Origin: Marinomonas polaris DSM 16579
GTDB taxonomy: Bacteria > Pseudomonadota > Gammaproteobacteria > Pseudomonadales > Marinomonadaceae
DNA length: 64,000 nt
Reading direction: 5' to 3'
Assembly: GCF_900129155.1 (NCBI RefSeq)
Contig: NZ_FQVF01000010.1
Coordinates: 124,001 to 188,000, forward strand
In this document: positions 18,848-28,489 of the stretch, in pieces
How positions within the stretch are numbered: the first letter of the stretch is position 1
Layout of the letters: each line of letters starts with the position of its first letter
The notes under the pieces: generated by a model
What the model was told of the DNA's origin: nothing
What the model saw: only the letters and a program-made list of their open reading frames with translations
The model's database searches: none
Program-made: the position numbers and the translations under genes

Positions 18848-20245
18848 ATGAAATCGGTGAGCAAAACCATCAACGTTAAAAGACTTATACTTTATCCTTT
18901 GGTTACTTTGTTAACCGTTTTAATGTTAGGAGAATATGCCTTTGTCTTTTTTAAAAAAGACAAACTAGAAGAGCAAAAAAAGTATGTCGATACTCTTACT
19001 AAAACGCTTTCTGAAGTGATACAAAAAGAAATTATTGTTGTTACGTCAGCAACAAGCATGCTTGAAACGTTGCTGAGACAGGATCATTTCGCAACAACAA
19101 ATTTTAATGATTGGAGTAGAGAGATCCTTTCAATCAATGAAAATGTAAGTAACCTTCAATTAGCGCCAGGCGGCATAGTTATGGATATTTTTCCATTAGA
19201 AGGCAATGAGCAGGCTATTGGACATGATTTGTTAGATGATCCTAAGCGTAGTATAGGAGCGAGAATAGCAGTCGATAGCAAAGAGCTTACATTTATTGGA
19301 CCAGTACGTTTGATTCAAAACAATCGTCTAGCGGTGATCGCCAGAAAGCCAGTGTTTAGATATAAAAATCAGCAAGAAACATTTTGGGGGTTTACGATTG
19401 CGCTGATTTATGTCGAAGAGCTTATGGGGGATTTGTTGTCAGGTCTTGATGATCTTGGCCTAAATTATCAGCTTATTGGCAGTAATCCAGACTCATTGAC
19501 TCAACCCATTATTGCAGCATCTATACAACCCATATCAAATCAAGCAATGCAGTACCCCGTGCTAGTGCCTAATGGTGAGTGGCTTCTTTCTGTTGAATAT
19601 CACTTTGAGAGTCTAACTGATGATTTTTTATACCATGGCCTTATTTTATTGATGGCTAGTCTACTAAGTTATTTTGCCTTTATTTATGAAAGGAAGTCGC
19701 AGCTTCAGCAGATAGAGCTTGTTAGTTTGAATCAACAACTTGAGTCGCTGGCTTATTTTGATTCGTTAACTGGATTGCGTAATCGACGTTCTGCATCTGA
19801 TATAGCTCAAGAATTGTTCCATTTGGCTCAGCATAGTCAAGTTCCATTAATAGTTGCGTTTTTAGATATTGATTACTTTAAGCATGTAAATGATGTGCAT
19901 GGTCATCAGGCAGGAGATGTAATTTTAAAAGCTCTTTCCAATTTGTGTGCAAAGAGCTGCAGGGAAAGCGATATTATAGCTAGATGGGGAGGAGAGGAGT
20001 TTATTGTTTTTCTGCCGTATACAGATTTAGATTACGCATTAGTTTTCTGCGAAACGTTACGCAAGAACATTTCTATGGAATGTTTTATGTACGAATCAGA
20101 AAAAATTGAATTCACGATTAGTATTGGTTTATCAGAAGTAGCCCCCGCTGATAAAAGCATTGAAGATGTGATTAAACGCGCGGATGAGGCGCTTTATCTA
20201 GCTAAGAAGAATGGCAGAAATCGTTGTGAAGTTTCTTTGGGATAG
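18848..20245 (+). CDS. Membrane diguanylate cyclase with CHASE sensor domain
   Basis: Makes cyclic di-GMP, 465 residues. A membrane segment (about 13-33), a periplasmic CHASE-type domain (about 60-230, ending in the typical ARKPVFRY), a second membrane segment (about 262-280) and a C-terminal GGDEF domain (about 295-460). The active site is RWGGEEF. An RESD motif lies five residues before it, matching the RxxD inhibitory site, so product feedback inhibition is expected. No EAL domain. It stands as a single gene after the LysR regulator. Confidence 0.93.
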   Translation: MKSVSKTINVKRLILYPLVTLLTVLMLGEYAFVFFKKDKLEEQKKYVDTLTKTLSEVIQKEIIVVTSATSMLETLLRQDHFATTNFNDWSREILSINENVSNLQLAPGGIVMDIFPLEGNEQAIGHDLLDDPKRSIGARIAVDSKELTFIGPVRLIQNNRLAVIARKPVFRYKNQQETFWGFTIALIYVEELMGDLLSGLDDLGLNYQLIGSNPDSLTQPIIAASIQPISNQAMQYPVLVPNGEWLLSVEYHFESLTDDFLYHGLILLMASLLSYFAFIYERKSQLQQIELVSLNQQLESLAYFDSLTGLRNRRSASDIAQELFHLAQHSQVPLIVAFLDIDYFKHVNDVHGHQAGDVILKALSNLCAKSCRESDIIARWGGEEFIVFLPYTDLDYALVFCETLRKNISMECFMYESEKIEFTISIGLSEVAPADKSIEDVIKRADEALYLAKKNGRNRCEVSLG

Positions 20246-20310
20246 GTGGTAAAACCATAAAATAGCTTCATTTTTCTGCGGTGGATAAGCATTTTTAAGG
20301 AGCATATTTC

Positions 20311-20733
20311 GTGCATAAGGTTTTTGTCTTTGGAACGTTGAAAGAAGGTTTCCCTAATTTTAAAACAAACAAAGGTATTCGTTACCGCGGCGACTTTAAA
20401 ACCAAAGAGCGTTATCCATTATACCTAGTTGGCGAACGATTTTCGCCTTGGCTTGTTTTACAGTCAGGCGAAGGCTATCCAGTGAAAGGACAGGTATTTG
20501 AAGTATCAGATAACGTCTTAGCAGAAATGGATGCACTGGAAAGAATCACTGCTGTCGACGGTTATCGTAAAGTGAGTGTTCCAGTAATCTGTCTAGAATC
20601 TGGCGATGAAATAAACGTCTTAGCCTATGGAAAACCACCAGAAATGTTACAAAGCGTTGAGGTTATGCAAGAACTAGCAGGCGAGTATGGCCTTGAACAC
20701 GCGGCGTTATACCGTAGTCGAAGCGCCACTTAA
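20311..20733 (+). CDS. Gamma-glutamylcyclotransferase-like protein
   Basis: Small AIG2/GGCT-fold protein of 140 residues. The start VFVFGTLKEGFPN matches the YGTL-type substrate loop and LAEMDALER supplies the conserved acidic residue of the family. Members cleave gamma-glutamyl amines or amino acids to 5-oxoproline; the substrate here is unknown. The GTG start is supported by AAGGAG 8 bases upstream. Confidence 0.85.
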   Translation: MHKVFVFGTLKEGFPNFKTNKGIRYRGDFKTKERYPLYLVGERFSPWLVLQSGEGYPVKGQVFEVSDNVLAEMDALERITAVDGYRKVSVPVICLESGDEINVLAYGKPPEMLQSVEVMQELAGEYGLEHAALYRSRSAT

Positions 20734-20744
20734 ACGTATTTAGT

Positions 20745-20773
20745 TAGGCAAGCTCGGACGCGAGCTTGCCTAT
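20745..20773. terminator. Bidirectional hairpin terminator
   Basis: Stem TAGGCAAGCTCG (20745-20756) with its complement at 20761-20772 and a GACG loop, between the convergent cyclotransferase and sugar ABC transporter genes. The flanking T-runs are short. Confidence 0.7.
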
Positions 20774-20784
20774 TTACCTATTTA

Positions 20785-21891
20785 TTATTCAAGAACAGCA
20801 TTAGGTTTGTACATGGATAACCCAGTTTGATCACTGAACAGGTGCAGACGTGATTCATCAATATAGAAGTTAGTAACCTCGTCTTCGTTTACCATATGGC
20901 TTGATGGCGCTTCAACGGTAATCTGACTATCCCCTAATCGACTTGTCAGCTGTATGGTTGAACCAAGCAGTTCTAAGTTCTCCACTGTGCCTTTGATGAC
21001 CAATGGATTGGTAAGCAAATCTGGCGTGATATGAATATCACAGGGACGAATGCCTAGAGTGGCTTTTGTGTCAGTTTGATTGTCGTCAACGTCACCGAGT
21101 AAGTTTAGCTTTTGTCCTGCAATATCAACATGCCAGCCTTCATCCTTGGCTAATTCAACCGGAATAAAGTTCATGGCTGGACTGCCAATAAACCCTGCGA
21201 CAAACTTATTTGCAGGGGAGTGATAGATCTCCCTTGGCGTACCAACTTGTTCGACTTTGCCATCACGTAATATTACGATTCGGTCAGCCAGCGTCATGGC
21301 TTCCACTTGATCGTGTGTCACATAGATGGTGGTTTTCTTTATTTTTTTATGCAGCGTTTTGATCTCGGTACGCATGGAATTACGCAGCTTGGCATCAAGG
21401 TTAGAGAGCGGCTCATCGAATAAAAATACCTCTGGCGTTCGCACCATAGCGCGCCCCATTGCAACACGCTGACGTTGCCCGCCAGATAGTGCTCTAGGTT
21501 TGCGATCCAGTAACGGCGTCAGTTGCAGCATGTCGGCGACAGGGCGTACTTTTTCTTCAATTTCGGATTTGCTTAATCCAGCGAGTTTCAGTGCGAAAGC
21601 AATGTTTTGGTAAACCGACATGTGTGGGTAAAGAGCATAACTTTGGAACACCATAGCTATGTCGCGTTCTATCGGTTCAAGATCATTAACGACTTTGTTA
21701 TTGATAAGAATTTCGCCACCGGAAATGTCTTCTAGGCCAGCTAGCATACGCAATGTCGTTGATTTTCCACAGCCAGATGGACCTAGAAAGACAATGAACT
21801 CGCCGTCATTAATTTTTAAATTGAAGTCTTTAACTGTGTGTACATTGCCTGGGTAGATTTTTTCAATATGTTTAAATTCAACAGAAGCCAC
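20785..21891 (-). CDS. Sugar ABC transporter ATP-binding protein (UgpC/MsmK type)
   Basis: Cytoplasmic ATPase of a carbohydrate importer, 368 residues. Walker A GPSGCGKST, Q-loop VFQSYALYPHM, signature LSGGQRQRVAMGRAM, Walker B VFLFDEPLSNLDAKLR and switch His in VTHDQ are all present; the C-terminal third (about 240-368) is the TOBE-type regulatory domain. Last gene of a four-gene minus-strand operon (binding protein, two permeases, ATPase), divergent from a GH3 glycosidase. Confidence 0.95.
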   Translation of the reverse strand: MASVEFKHIEKIYPGNVHTVKDFNLKINDGEFIVFLGPSGCGKSTTLRMLAGLEDISGGEILINNKVVNDLEPIERDIAMVFQSYALYPHMSVYQNIAFALKLAGLSKSEIEEKVRPVADMLQLTPLLDRKPRALSGGQRQRVAMGRAMVRTPEVFLFDEPLSNLDAKLRNSMRTEIKTLHKKIKKTTIYVTHDQVEAMTLADRIVILRDGKVEQVGTPREIYHSPANKFVAGFIGSPAMNFIPVELAKDEGWHVDIAGQKLNLLGDVDDNQTDTKATLGIRPCDIHITPDLLTNPLVIKGTVENLELLGSTIQLTSRLGDSQITVEAPSSHMVNEDEVTNFYIDESRLHLFSDQTGLSMYKPNAVLE

Positions 21892-21923
21892 GGGATTCTT
21901 CCTTATTATTCTATTTAGTTGGG

Positions 21924-22751
21924 TTAGCCTTTTACGGCGCCGCCAGTTAAGCCTTCAACAATGTATTTTTGAGCAAATAAGAAAAATACGATGGCAGGAG
22001 TGATGGTCACGGTGACATAGGCAAGTATGCGGTTCCATTCGATGCCATATTCGCCACGATATTGCATGATGCCCAGTGTCCATGGGTATTGTTGCTCTGT
22101 GTTTAGTACCAACAACGGCAATAAATAATTATTCCAACTGGCGACCAAGACAAATACACCAACGGTGGCGAGTATTGGAGTGGATAGCGGCAGGATCACA
22201 TGCCAATAAAATTTGATGTAGCTGCAACCATCGACACGAGCCGCATCAAATAGCTCTGAAGGGAGTTGCTCAAAAAAACTTCGGAATAACAAAATGCTAA
22301 AGCCTAAACCAAAGGCAACTTGTGGAATCACAACACCAGACAGGCTATCAAGTAAGCCGAGATCTCGAATTTTCAAGAACAGCGGTAAAATAGCGGCCGC
22401 AGCGGGAAACATCATGCCAATTAAAAAGTAGTTATAGATATATTTATAACCAGCGAACTTAATATGAGAAAAAGTAAACGCCGTCATAGTGCCGATGATT
22501 AAGGTGAGTAGCACCGAGAAGAACGCAATAATCAGCGAGTTTTTCATCAGCAACCAAATAGAGCCATCGGCAAAAACTTGTGCGTAATATTCAAACTCCC
22601 ACACATCAGGCAAGCCAAATGGGTTCGTGCGTAATTCCCCTAAGCTTTTAAACCCACCCAGTACGGTGGCAAACATCGGCACTAAAACAAAACCGGCGAC
22701 CAGCATGAGGAAGATGTATTTTCCCCAACGTATTTTTCGCATTGCAAACAT
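21924..22751 (-). CDS. Sugar ABC transporter permease, MalG type
   Basis: Inner-membrane permease of 275 residues with six predicted membrane segments. The EAA loop that docks on the ATPase reads DAARVDGCSYIKFYWHVILP. It follows the MalF-type permease with 11 bases between them and precedes the ATPase gene. Confidence 0.93.
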   Translation of the reverse strand: MFAMRKIRWGKYIFLMLVAGFVLVPMFATVLGGFKSLGELRTNPFGLPDVWEFEYYAQVFADGSIWLLMKNSLIIAFFSVLLTLIIGTMTAFTFSHIKFAGYKYIYNYFLIGMMFPAAAAILPLFLKIRDLGLLDSLSGVVIPQVAFGLGFSILLFRSFFEQLPSELFDAARVDGCSYIKFYWHVILPLSTPILATVGVFVLVASWNNYLLPLLVLNTEQQYPWTLGIMQYRGEYGIEWNRILAYVTVTITPAIVFFLFAQKYIVEGLTGGAVKG

Positions 22752-22762
22752 AGTGCGTTCCT

Positions 22763-23710
22763 TTATTTTTTATCTTTCATAATGGTGCTTTGGTATGTGA
22801 ACGCAAAAATCACACAGCAAATAAACAACACCACACCCACAGCACTACCAAAGCCAACATTCATTCTGGTAATACCAAATGTATATAGGTAAGAAACCAA
22901 GGTATGAGTGCTATTAGATGGCCCACCACCGGTAAGAGGCATGATTAAGTCGAAGGTTTGTAGTGCCCCCAGAATACTGAAAAAGATGGATATCGTGATT
23001 CCCGACATAATGAGCGGAATCTTTACATACCAAATCGCCTGAAAACGGCTGGCACCATCGAGCTTGCTTGCTTCAATAAGATCTTTAGGGACGCCTTGTA
23101 GCGCAGCAATATAAATCATCATGTGGAAGCCGAAATACTTCCAAACAAGCACCACAAGAATGGCCACAAATGCCCAGTTTTTATCCGCCAATATGTACCA
23201 AGTATCGGTATTAAGCGCCTCGGTAAATCTCGCCATCACGCCGTAATCGCCATCAAAAACAAAACGCCAAATAAGACCTGCAGCCACTTCGGCCAAAATA
23301 TAAGGCAAAAAGAAAATGAGGCGGAATAGGCTATTTGCCCAACTTTTTTTATAAATAGACAGAGCAATAATCAGTGCTAAAGGCAACTGAATAACCAATG
23401 AAATAAGAATGATCTTGAAGGTGTTCCATACCGCAGTATCAAAAGCACCGTGTTTAAACAAACGGACATAGTTGCTGAATTCTACCCATTGACTCGGTTC
23501 ACCATAGCCATTCCAGCGGAATAGGCTGTAATAACCCGCTTCACCAATCGGCAAAATAACAAAAATAGTAAACAGCAATAAAGCAGGTGGTAAAAACAAA
23601 ACCAACGTCAGTAAGCGGTTACCGTGATTATTTTTTTTAAACCAACGTGAGACATTTTGGTTTGAAGAAGTACTGGAGCGCTTTCCAATAGTGGTGACTT
23701 CATTACTCAT
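22763..23710 (-). CDS. Sugar ABC transporter permease, MalF type
   Basis: Inner-membrane permease, 315 residues from the chosen start. Six membrane segments are preceded by a basic N-terminal tail (RWFKKNNHGNR). The EAA loop reads EASKLDGASRFQAIWYVKIP. GAGG lies 6 bases before the ATG at 23710, so the upstream in-frame start at 23740 is rejected. It pairs with the downstream MalG-type permease. Confidence 0.92.
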   Translation of the reverse strand: MSNEVTTIGKRSSTSSNQNVSRWFKKNNHGNRLLTLVLFLPPALLLFTIFVILPIGEAGYYSLFRWNGYGEPSQWVEFSNYVRLFKHGAFDTAVWNTFKIILISLVIQLPLALIIALSIYKKSWANSLFRLIFFLPYILAEVAAGLIWRFVFDGDYGVMARFTEALNTDTWYILADKNWAFVAILVVLVWKYFGFHMMIYIAALQGVPKDLIEASKLDGASRFQAIWYVKIPLIMSGITISIFFSILGALQTFDLIMPLTGGGPSNSTHTLVSYLYTFGITRMNVGFGSAVGVVLFICCVIFAFTYQSTIMKDKK

Positions 23711-23780
23711 AGCAAGCCTCGTGAAAGTGAGAACAGCCAACTTAAGTTGGCTGTATTGGTCGATTAATGCTTATTCAGCG

Positions 23781-25076
23781 TTATTCAAATTCCCACGCTT
23801 CTTGTACTTGCTCTGCTGCTTCCTCAGGAGTAAGCGAGTTACTAACAATACCAACGGAAATGTCGTTCACGACGCTACCTACGTTTGCACCAAATGCTTG
23901 GTCATAAAACAATTGATGCCAAGTAGAGTTAGCGATGTTTTGTGCAATGCGCTTTTTAAATGGGTTTTCAATGGCAACATCCGCACCTTTCACAACAGGA
24001 ATAATCATGTTGATCTTGGCTAGGTGTTTTTGCATATCGATATTAGAAAAATACTTTAACCATTGAACGGATTCAGGGCTTGCTTCAGAGGTAAGCACCC
24101 AACCAGCAATGCCTCCTAGCGTATCGGTTGCTTTGCCTTTGCCATCTTTTAAGGCAGGGAAGTTCATCCAGCCTAAATTGTTATCACCAACACCTTCACC
24201 ACTGATGGATTGCTGAGCTTGGAATAAATAGTTCCAATCACCCATTAGTTGCATGGCGGCTTTACCGTCACCAAAGTTACCAGAGGAATCACCAAAAGAA
24301 GCGGCTAAATAACCTGGTTGGAAAGGTTTTAATGCGACTAAACGTTTTAGCTCTTCACCCGCTTTAATGAAGTCTTCACCAGCGAATCCATCGCCTTTTT
24401 TGTCGATGGCATCTTGAATGCCTTGTTGACCAGCTTGGCGCATAGTCAGTAGTGCCCAATAAAACTGCACGGGCCATTTATCACCACCAGCTGTAGTGAT
24501 CGCTGTAATGCCTGCTTTTTGGAGTTTTTTGATTGCGCCTAGGAAGTCATCCCAAGTGACGATTTTATCGGCATCAACACCCGCTTTTTGGAATAAGCTT
24601 TTGTTGTACCAAAAGCCGACTTGGCTAACCATGTAAGGAAGACCGTACTGCTTTCCTTTGTAGTTGAACGCATTAAAGCTGGCTTCTGAGAACCTAGGTT
24701 TAATGTCTTTCATCTCTTTGGTGACATCTTTCAATAATCCCGCATCAACGCGAGTTTGAAAGTTTCCGCCGCCCCAGCTGTAGAAAATGTCAGGGCGCTG
24801 ATCGGACTGAAGAAGCGTTGGCAGCTTCTGTTTGAAGGCCTCGTTTTCTAAATATTCCAGTTTGACGTGTTGACCTGGATTGGCTTTTTCATAGTCATTT
24901 GCCACTTGCTGCCAAATGGCGACGACTTTCGGATCTGCTTCAAGGTGAAGCATACGGATCGTGGTATCAGCCCAAGTGAATGAAGAGGTTAGTGATGCAG
25001 CGATGGCAACTGGATAAAAGATTTTTTTCCAGTTCTTTTTAAGGTCATGAGTCTTGTTGTTATTTTGGTAACACAT
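23781..25076 (-). CDS. Periplasmic sugar-binding protein of ABC transporter
   Basis: Extracellular solute-binding protein family 1, 431 residues. The N-terminus has a basic stretch, a hydrophobic core and a probable signal-peptidase cut after TWA near residue 36. The mature protein has the cluster features DYEKANPGQHVKLEYLENE, WGGGNFQTRVDAG, WYNKSLFQKAGVD and AAMQLMGDW. First gene of the transporter operon. Its divergent neighbour is a GH3 glycosidase, so the imported sugar is probably a beta-linked oligosaccharide (inference). Confidence 0.93.
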   Translation of the reverse strand: MCYQNNNKTHDLKKNWKKIFYPVAIAASLTSSFTWADTTIRMLHLEADPKVVAIWQQVANDYEKANPGQHVKLEYLENEAFKQKLPTLLQSDQRPDIFYSWGGGNFQTRVDAGLLKDVTKEMKDIKPRFSEASFNAFNYKGKQYGLPYMVSQVGFWYNKSLFQKAGVDADKIVTWDDFLGAIKKLQKAGITAITTAGGDKWPVQFYWALLTMRQAGQQGIQDAIDKKGDGFAGEDFIKAGEELKRLVALKPFQPGYLAASFGDSSGNFGDGKAAMQLMGDWNYLFQAQQSISGEGVGDNNLGWMNFPALKDGKGKATDTLGGIAGWVLTSEASPESVQWLKYFSNIDMQKHLAKINMIIPVVKGADVAIENPFKKRIAQNIANSTWHQLFYDQAFGANVGSVVNDISVGIVSNSLTPEEAAEQVQEAWEFE

Positions 25077-25721
25077 AAAGAACGTCCTTTTTTATTATTA
25101 ATCTGATCGTGCTTTTCTTTTATTTTAAAAACTAATTGTTGGTGGTTTTTTAGTTGAATAATCAATGACTTTATATTTATCTTAAAATCTTTTTCAAATT
25201 CAGTTTATTAAGTCGTTAAGTGATTTTTTAACGATTTGATCATGATATTCATTCCTAACAGAATTTTAGTGGCTTGATCATTGCCGCATATCCTTCTTTG
25301 CTCAATTATGAAATTTGATAATCAAGTTCATTTATTTGTTGGTTATGCTTTATATCTTATAAAAACTCATTTTAAAAAATGAACTATTTTTCGTTAAATT
25401 TATGATTTTAAATGTTTTTTTATTTTTAAATTGCGATGAAGACTTACTGTGGAAGCTTGGTTTGAGGATCGTTTTGAAGTGATGACGCTTGAAGACGGAG
25501 TCTGACTTGTCCATGTGAAATAACGTAGCGGATTTGAGATATTACATAATGTTAATTTTGATGATCTTGTGGGAAAAAAGGTCTCATTAACCTAGTAATT
25601 AACTGCTAGCTATAGAGTGCCATCTATAGAATAAGAAAGAGCAGCGCTTGGCTCTACAAAATAGCGCTATGATTATAAATATAAATAGATTTCATGTTTT
25701 GCTTATTAAGGTATTCGTTAT
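25077..25721. promoter_or_regulatory. Divergent regulatory gap between sugar transporter and GH3 gene
   Basis: 645 bases, very AT-rich. Inverted repeats visible: TCGTTAA (25213-25219) with TTAACGA (25228-25234), and CTATAGA (25610-25616) with TCTATAG (25623-25629), plus TTGATCAT at about 25236 and again at 25275. They are candidate operators for a sugar-responsive regulator that is not encoded in the window. About 25440-25600 translates to a broken frame with two stops (residues like EAWFEDRFEVMTLEDG) and might be a gene relic, but I cannot identify it. Confidence 0.45.
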
Positions 25722-28088
25722 ATGGAAGTTTATAAAAACTCAAGTTTTACCGTGCAGCAGCGAGTGGATGATTTGCTAGCGCGCATGACGATAGAAGAAA
25801 AAATTGCTCAGCTTGGTGCGCAATGGTTGATTTTAGCGCCAGATGGAAACCATCAAGACCGCGATTTTGAGATGGGTGCTCAAGGGGAGCGTAAACCGAT
25901 TCAAGAGCGTCTAAAACATGGTTTAGGTCAAATTACTCGTCCATTGGGTACACAAGTCATTAGCCCCAATGATGGCGTCAAAGCGTTAAATCAATTGCAA
26001 AAGTATCTCGTCGAAGAAACACGCTTGGGCATTCCCGCTATGTCACACGAAGAGTGTTTAGTGGGGCTGATGGCGAAAGGTTCGACTCTGTTTCCTTCCT
26101 CTCTTAACTATGGCCACACTTGGAATCCACAACTTATATACCAAGTTGCTCAAGCCATTGGCGAGCAGACTCGTCTTGTCGGAGCTCATCATGGATTAGC
26201 GCCAGTGCTGGATGTATCTCGCGATGTGCGCTGGGGCAGAACAGAAGAAACGCTGGGTGAAGATCCTTATCATGTTGGTGTGTTAGCGACAGAGTACGTT
26301 AAAGGTCTACAAGGCGAAAAGCGCGACCTTCTTGCTACTCTAAAACATTATGTTGGTCATTCTTTTAGCGAAGGCGCGCGCAACCATGCTCCCGTACATT
26401 TGGGCTTTAAAGAACTAAACGACACCTTTCTGTTGCCCTTTGAAATGGCGGTAAAACTCGGCAAAGCAGGTTCGTTGATGCCTGCATATCACGATATAGA
26501 TAACGAAGCTTGTCATGCCTCATACCATTTATTAACCGAAGTGCTGCGAAATCAATGGGGCTTTGATGGCTTGATTGTGGCGGATTATGGCGGTGTTGAG
26601 TTATTGGCGAGTCATCATGGCATTGCAGCGGATAACGCGCATGCGGCCGCGTTGGCGTTCAATGCTGGATTAGACATTGAATTGCCAGATGATGCTTGTT
26701 CCAGCCAGTTAAACTCGGCACTGCAACGCGGCCTGATTGATGAGCAGAAAATTGATGAGATAGTCACTCGAATCTTGAAAGTAAAATTTGAAATGGGCTT
26801 ATTTGAACATCCATATTGTGATGAATCTCCCATTGAGCTTCAAAGCGAAAAAGCCACAGAGCTTGCCTATCAAGTCGCTTTACAGTCGGTCGTTATGTTG
26901 GAAAACAACGCTGGCTTACCTCTAAATAGCCAACAAAAAATCGCCGTCATTGGCCCAACAGCAGATGACCAATTGGCCTTGCTGGGTGGTTACAGTTTTC
27001 CGGTGCATCTCATTTTGAGTAGCGTTGATGACAGTAGCAAGGTGTGTCCGACTATTTTAGAAGCGCTGCAAAATGAATTTGCACAGGTTTCATACAGCAA
27101 AGGTTGCGATATTTTAACGGAGCGTCATAGCAATGCTCCGGTTTTCCCCGGCGATGTGGATTTGGCCATGAATCAAACCATGACGTCTCCAGTCTCACGA
27201 GATACCAGCCAAATTAAACAAGCGATTGAAACGGTCGAGCAAGCGGATGTGACGATTGTATGTGTGGGTGATCTTGCTGGTTTGTTCCAAACAGGAACCG
27301 TGGGCGAAGGATCGGATACCGACAGTTTAGATTTGCCGGGCGTGCAACAGCAGTTAATTGACGAAGCGATTGCCACAGGTAAACCAGTGATTATTTTGGT
27401 TACGGGTGGAAGGCCATACAACTTAAATGGCGCAGAAGAAAAAGCCGCAGCGGTCTTATTCGGTTGGGCTCCGGGCCAAGAAGGCGCAAGAGCGATTGCG
27501 GATATTATTGTCGGTAAACAATCACCATCTGGGCGATTAACCCTATCGATTCCTAAAAATGCTGGCGCAGTGCCTTATTTTTATAACCATAAACTCAAAA
27601 GCGGTGGAACGCCCATCGCCTATCATTTTGGGTCGAAATATAACTTTGGTTACGGCCTGACTTACACTGACTTTGCTTATAAAAATATGCAGATCGAAGA
27701 CAAGCAAGTGTCGATTGAAGATGGCGTGATTAGAGTATCAGTCGAGCTTGAAAACATTGGCAATCGAGCTGGTTGTGAGGTTGTGCAACTTTACGTGAAA
27801 GATAAGCTGTGTTCTTTGGTTCGGCCGATTCGTGAGTTAAAAGGCTTTCAGCGGGTTGATTTGCCTGCTGGCGCTTCAACTACTGTCGTGTTTGAGTTAC
27901 CTGTCGATATGCTGAATTTCACTAATTCTGCTCTTCAGAGAATGGTAGAAGCTGGCGAGTTCGACATTATGATTGGCAAATCCGCGACGAATATTCTGTT
28001 CAATCAAACGGTAGACGTGATTGGAGACAATAGGGTATTACCGCAATACTGGAATATGCTTTGTCATTCTTACCATAAACTACATTGA
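25722..28088 (+). CDS. GH3 family beta-glycosidase (beta-glucosidase or beta-xylosidase)
   Basis: Retaining glycoside hydrolase family 3, 788 residues, releasing beta-linked glucose or xylose from oligosaccharides. The N-terminal TIM barrel includes RDVRWGRTEETLGEDP and the substrate motif LATLKHYVGHS; the nucleophile is Asp288 in LIVADYGG. The second alpha/beta sandwich domain follows (about 390-620, with VIGPTADDQ and VLFGWAPGQEGARAIADI) and a C-terminal fibronectin III-like domain (about 670-760, ENIGNRAGCEVVQLYVKD). No signal peptide, so cytoplasmic, which fits hydrolysis after uptake by the divergent ABC transporter. Confidence 0.94.
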   Translation: MEVYKNSSFTVQQRVDDLLARMTIEEKIAQLGAQWLILAPDGNHQDRDFEMGAQGERKPIQERLKHGLGQITRPLGTQVISPNDGVKALNQLQKYLVEETRLGIPAMSHEECLVGLMAKGSTLFPSSLNYGHTWNPQLIYQVAQAIGEQTRLVGAHHGLAPVLDVSRDVRWGRTEETLGEDPYHVGVLATEYVKGLQGEKRDLLATLKHYVGHSFSEGARNHAPVHLGFKELNDTFLLPFEMAVKLGKAGSLMPAYHDIDNEACHASYHLLTEVLRNQWGFDGLIVADYGGVELLASHHGIAADNAHAAALAFNAGLDIELPDDACSSQLNSALQRGLIDEQKIDEIVTRILKVKFEMGLFEHPYCDESPIELQSEKATELAYQVALQSVVMLENNAGLPLNSQQKIAVIGPTADDQLALLGGYSFPVHLILSSVDDSSKVCPTILEALQNEFAQVSYSKGCDILTERHSNAPVFPGDVDLAMNQTMTSPVSRDTSQIKQAIETVEQADVTIVCVGDLAGLFQTGTVGEGSDTDSLDLPGVQQQLIDEAIATGKPVIILVTGGRPYNLNGAEEKAAAVLFGWAPGQEGARAIADIIVGKQSPSGRLTLSIPKNAGAVPYFYNHKLKSGGTPIAYHFGSKYNFGYGLTYTDFAYKNMQIEDKQVSIEDGVIRVSVELENIGNRAGCEVVQLYVKDKLCSLVRPIRELKGFQRVDLPAGASTTVVFELPVDMLNFTNSALQRMVEAGEFDIMIGKSATNILFNQTVDVIGDNRVLPQYWNMLCHSYHKLH

Positions 28089-28093
28089 TCTTC

Positions 28094-28147
28094 GCCTGAA
28101 AAAACATGTGAGCCTGAAAAAACATGTGAGCCTGAAAAACCATGTGA
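28094..28147. repeat. Three tandem copies of an 18-bp unit
   Basis: The unit GCCTGAAAAAACATGTGA occurs three times head to tail just after the GH3 stop; the third copy has one A changed to C. Too short and without spacers to be CRISPR. Role unknown; copy number could vary between strains. Confidence 0.85.
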
Positions 28148-28489
28148 GATGAGCCGAACTGCGCTTGTCTCACATCGGTTAACTTCCCAGATCTCATCCT
28201 GTTATTGTCAGTGACCTACACTACGCAATTGTCTGTTAGAAGCGTAATTCTTTAGCCCTCTCTTTCGTCCTCTGAGAAGCCATATCCAAAGCCGTCATCT
28301 TCTCTGTCGTAAATTGTCATTCGCTGGACGCTTCCAAGCATTAGGGTAGAAATCTTTATCTCTATTATCACGGTGAACGCTTAATCTATGGCGTCTTGGC
28401 TGGCATCTTAGCTGACTAAGACGCTGCAACCTTTTTTAACCATGTCACGATGATCGTTGAAACGATTATTTATCTAAGGAGCTGATCTG
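28148..28489 (+). other. Gene-free leader before the sarcosine oxidase operon
   Basis: No open frame I can support. A 7-bp inverted repeat GCGTCTT (28391-28397) with AAGACGC (28418-28424) is followed by a T-run at 28432-28437 and could be a leader terminator. I looked for a glycine riboswitch and did not see its conserved core. Confidence 0.35.

Noticed and set aside
25440-25600. Gene fragment in the transporter/GH3 divergent gap
   Set aside because: One frame reads plausibly for about 50 codons but has two stops and no recognisable relative; kept only as a remark in the regulatory-gap entry.
28094-28147. Possible CRISPR array from three 18-bp repeats
   Set aside because: The repeats are directly head to tail without spacers and no cas gene is nearby.
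28148-28489. Glycine riboswitch upstream of the sarcosine oxidase operon
   Set aside because: The conserved glycine aptamer core sequences could not be found by eye; only a weak hairpin is present.
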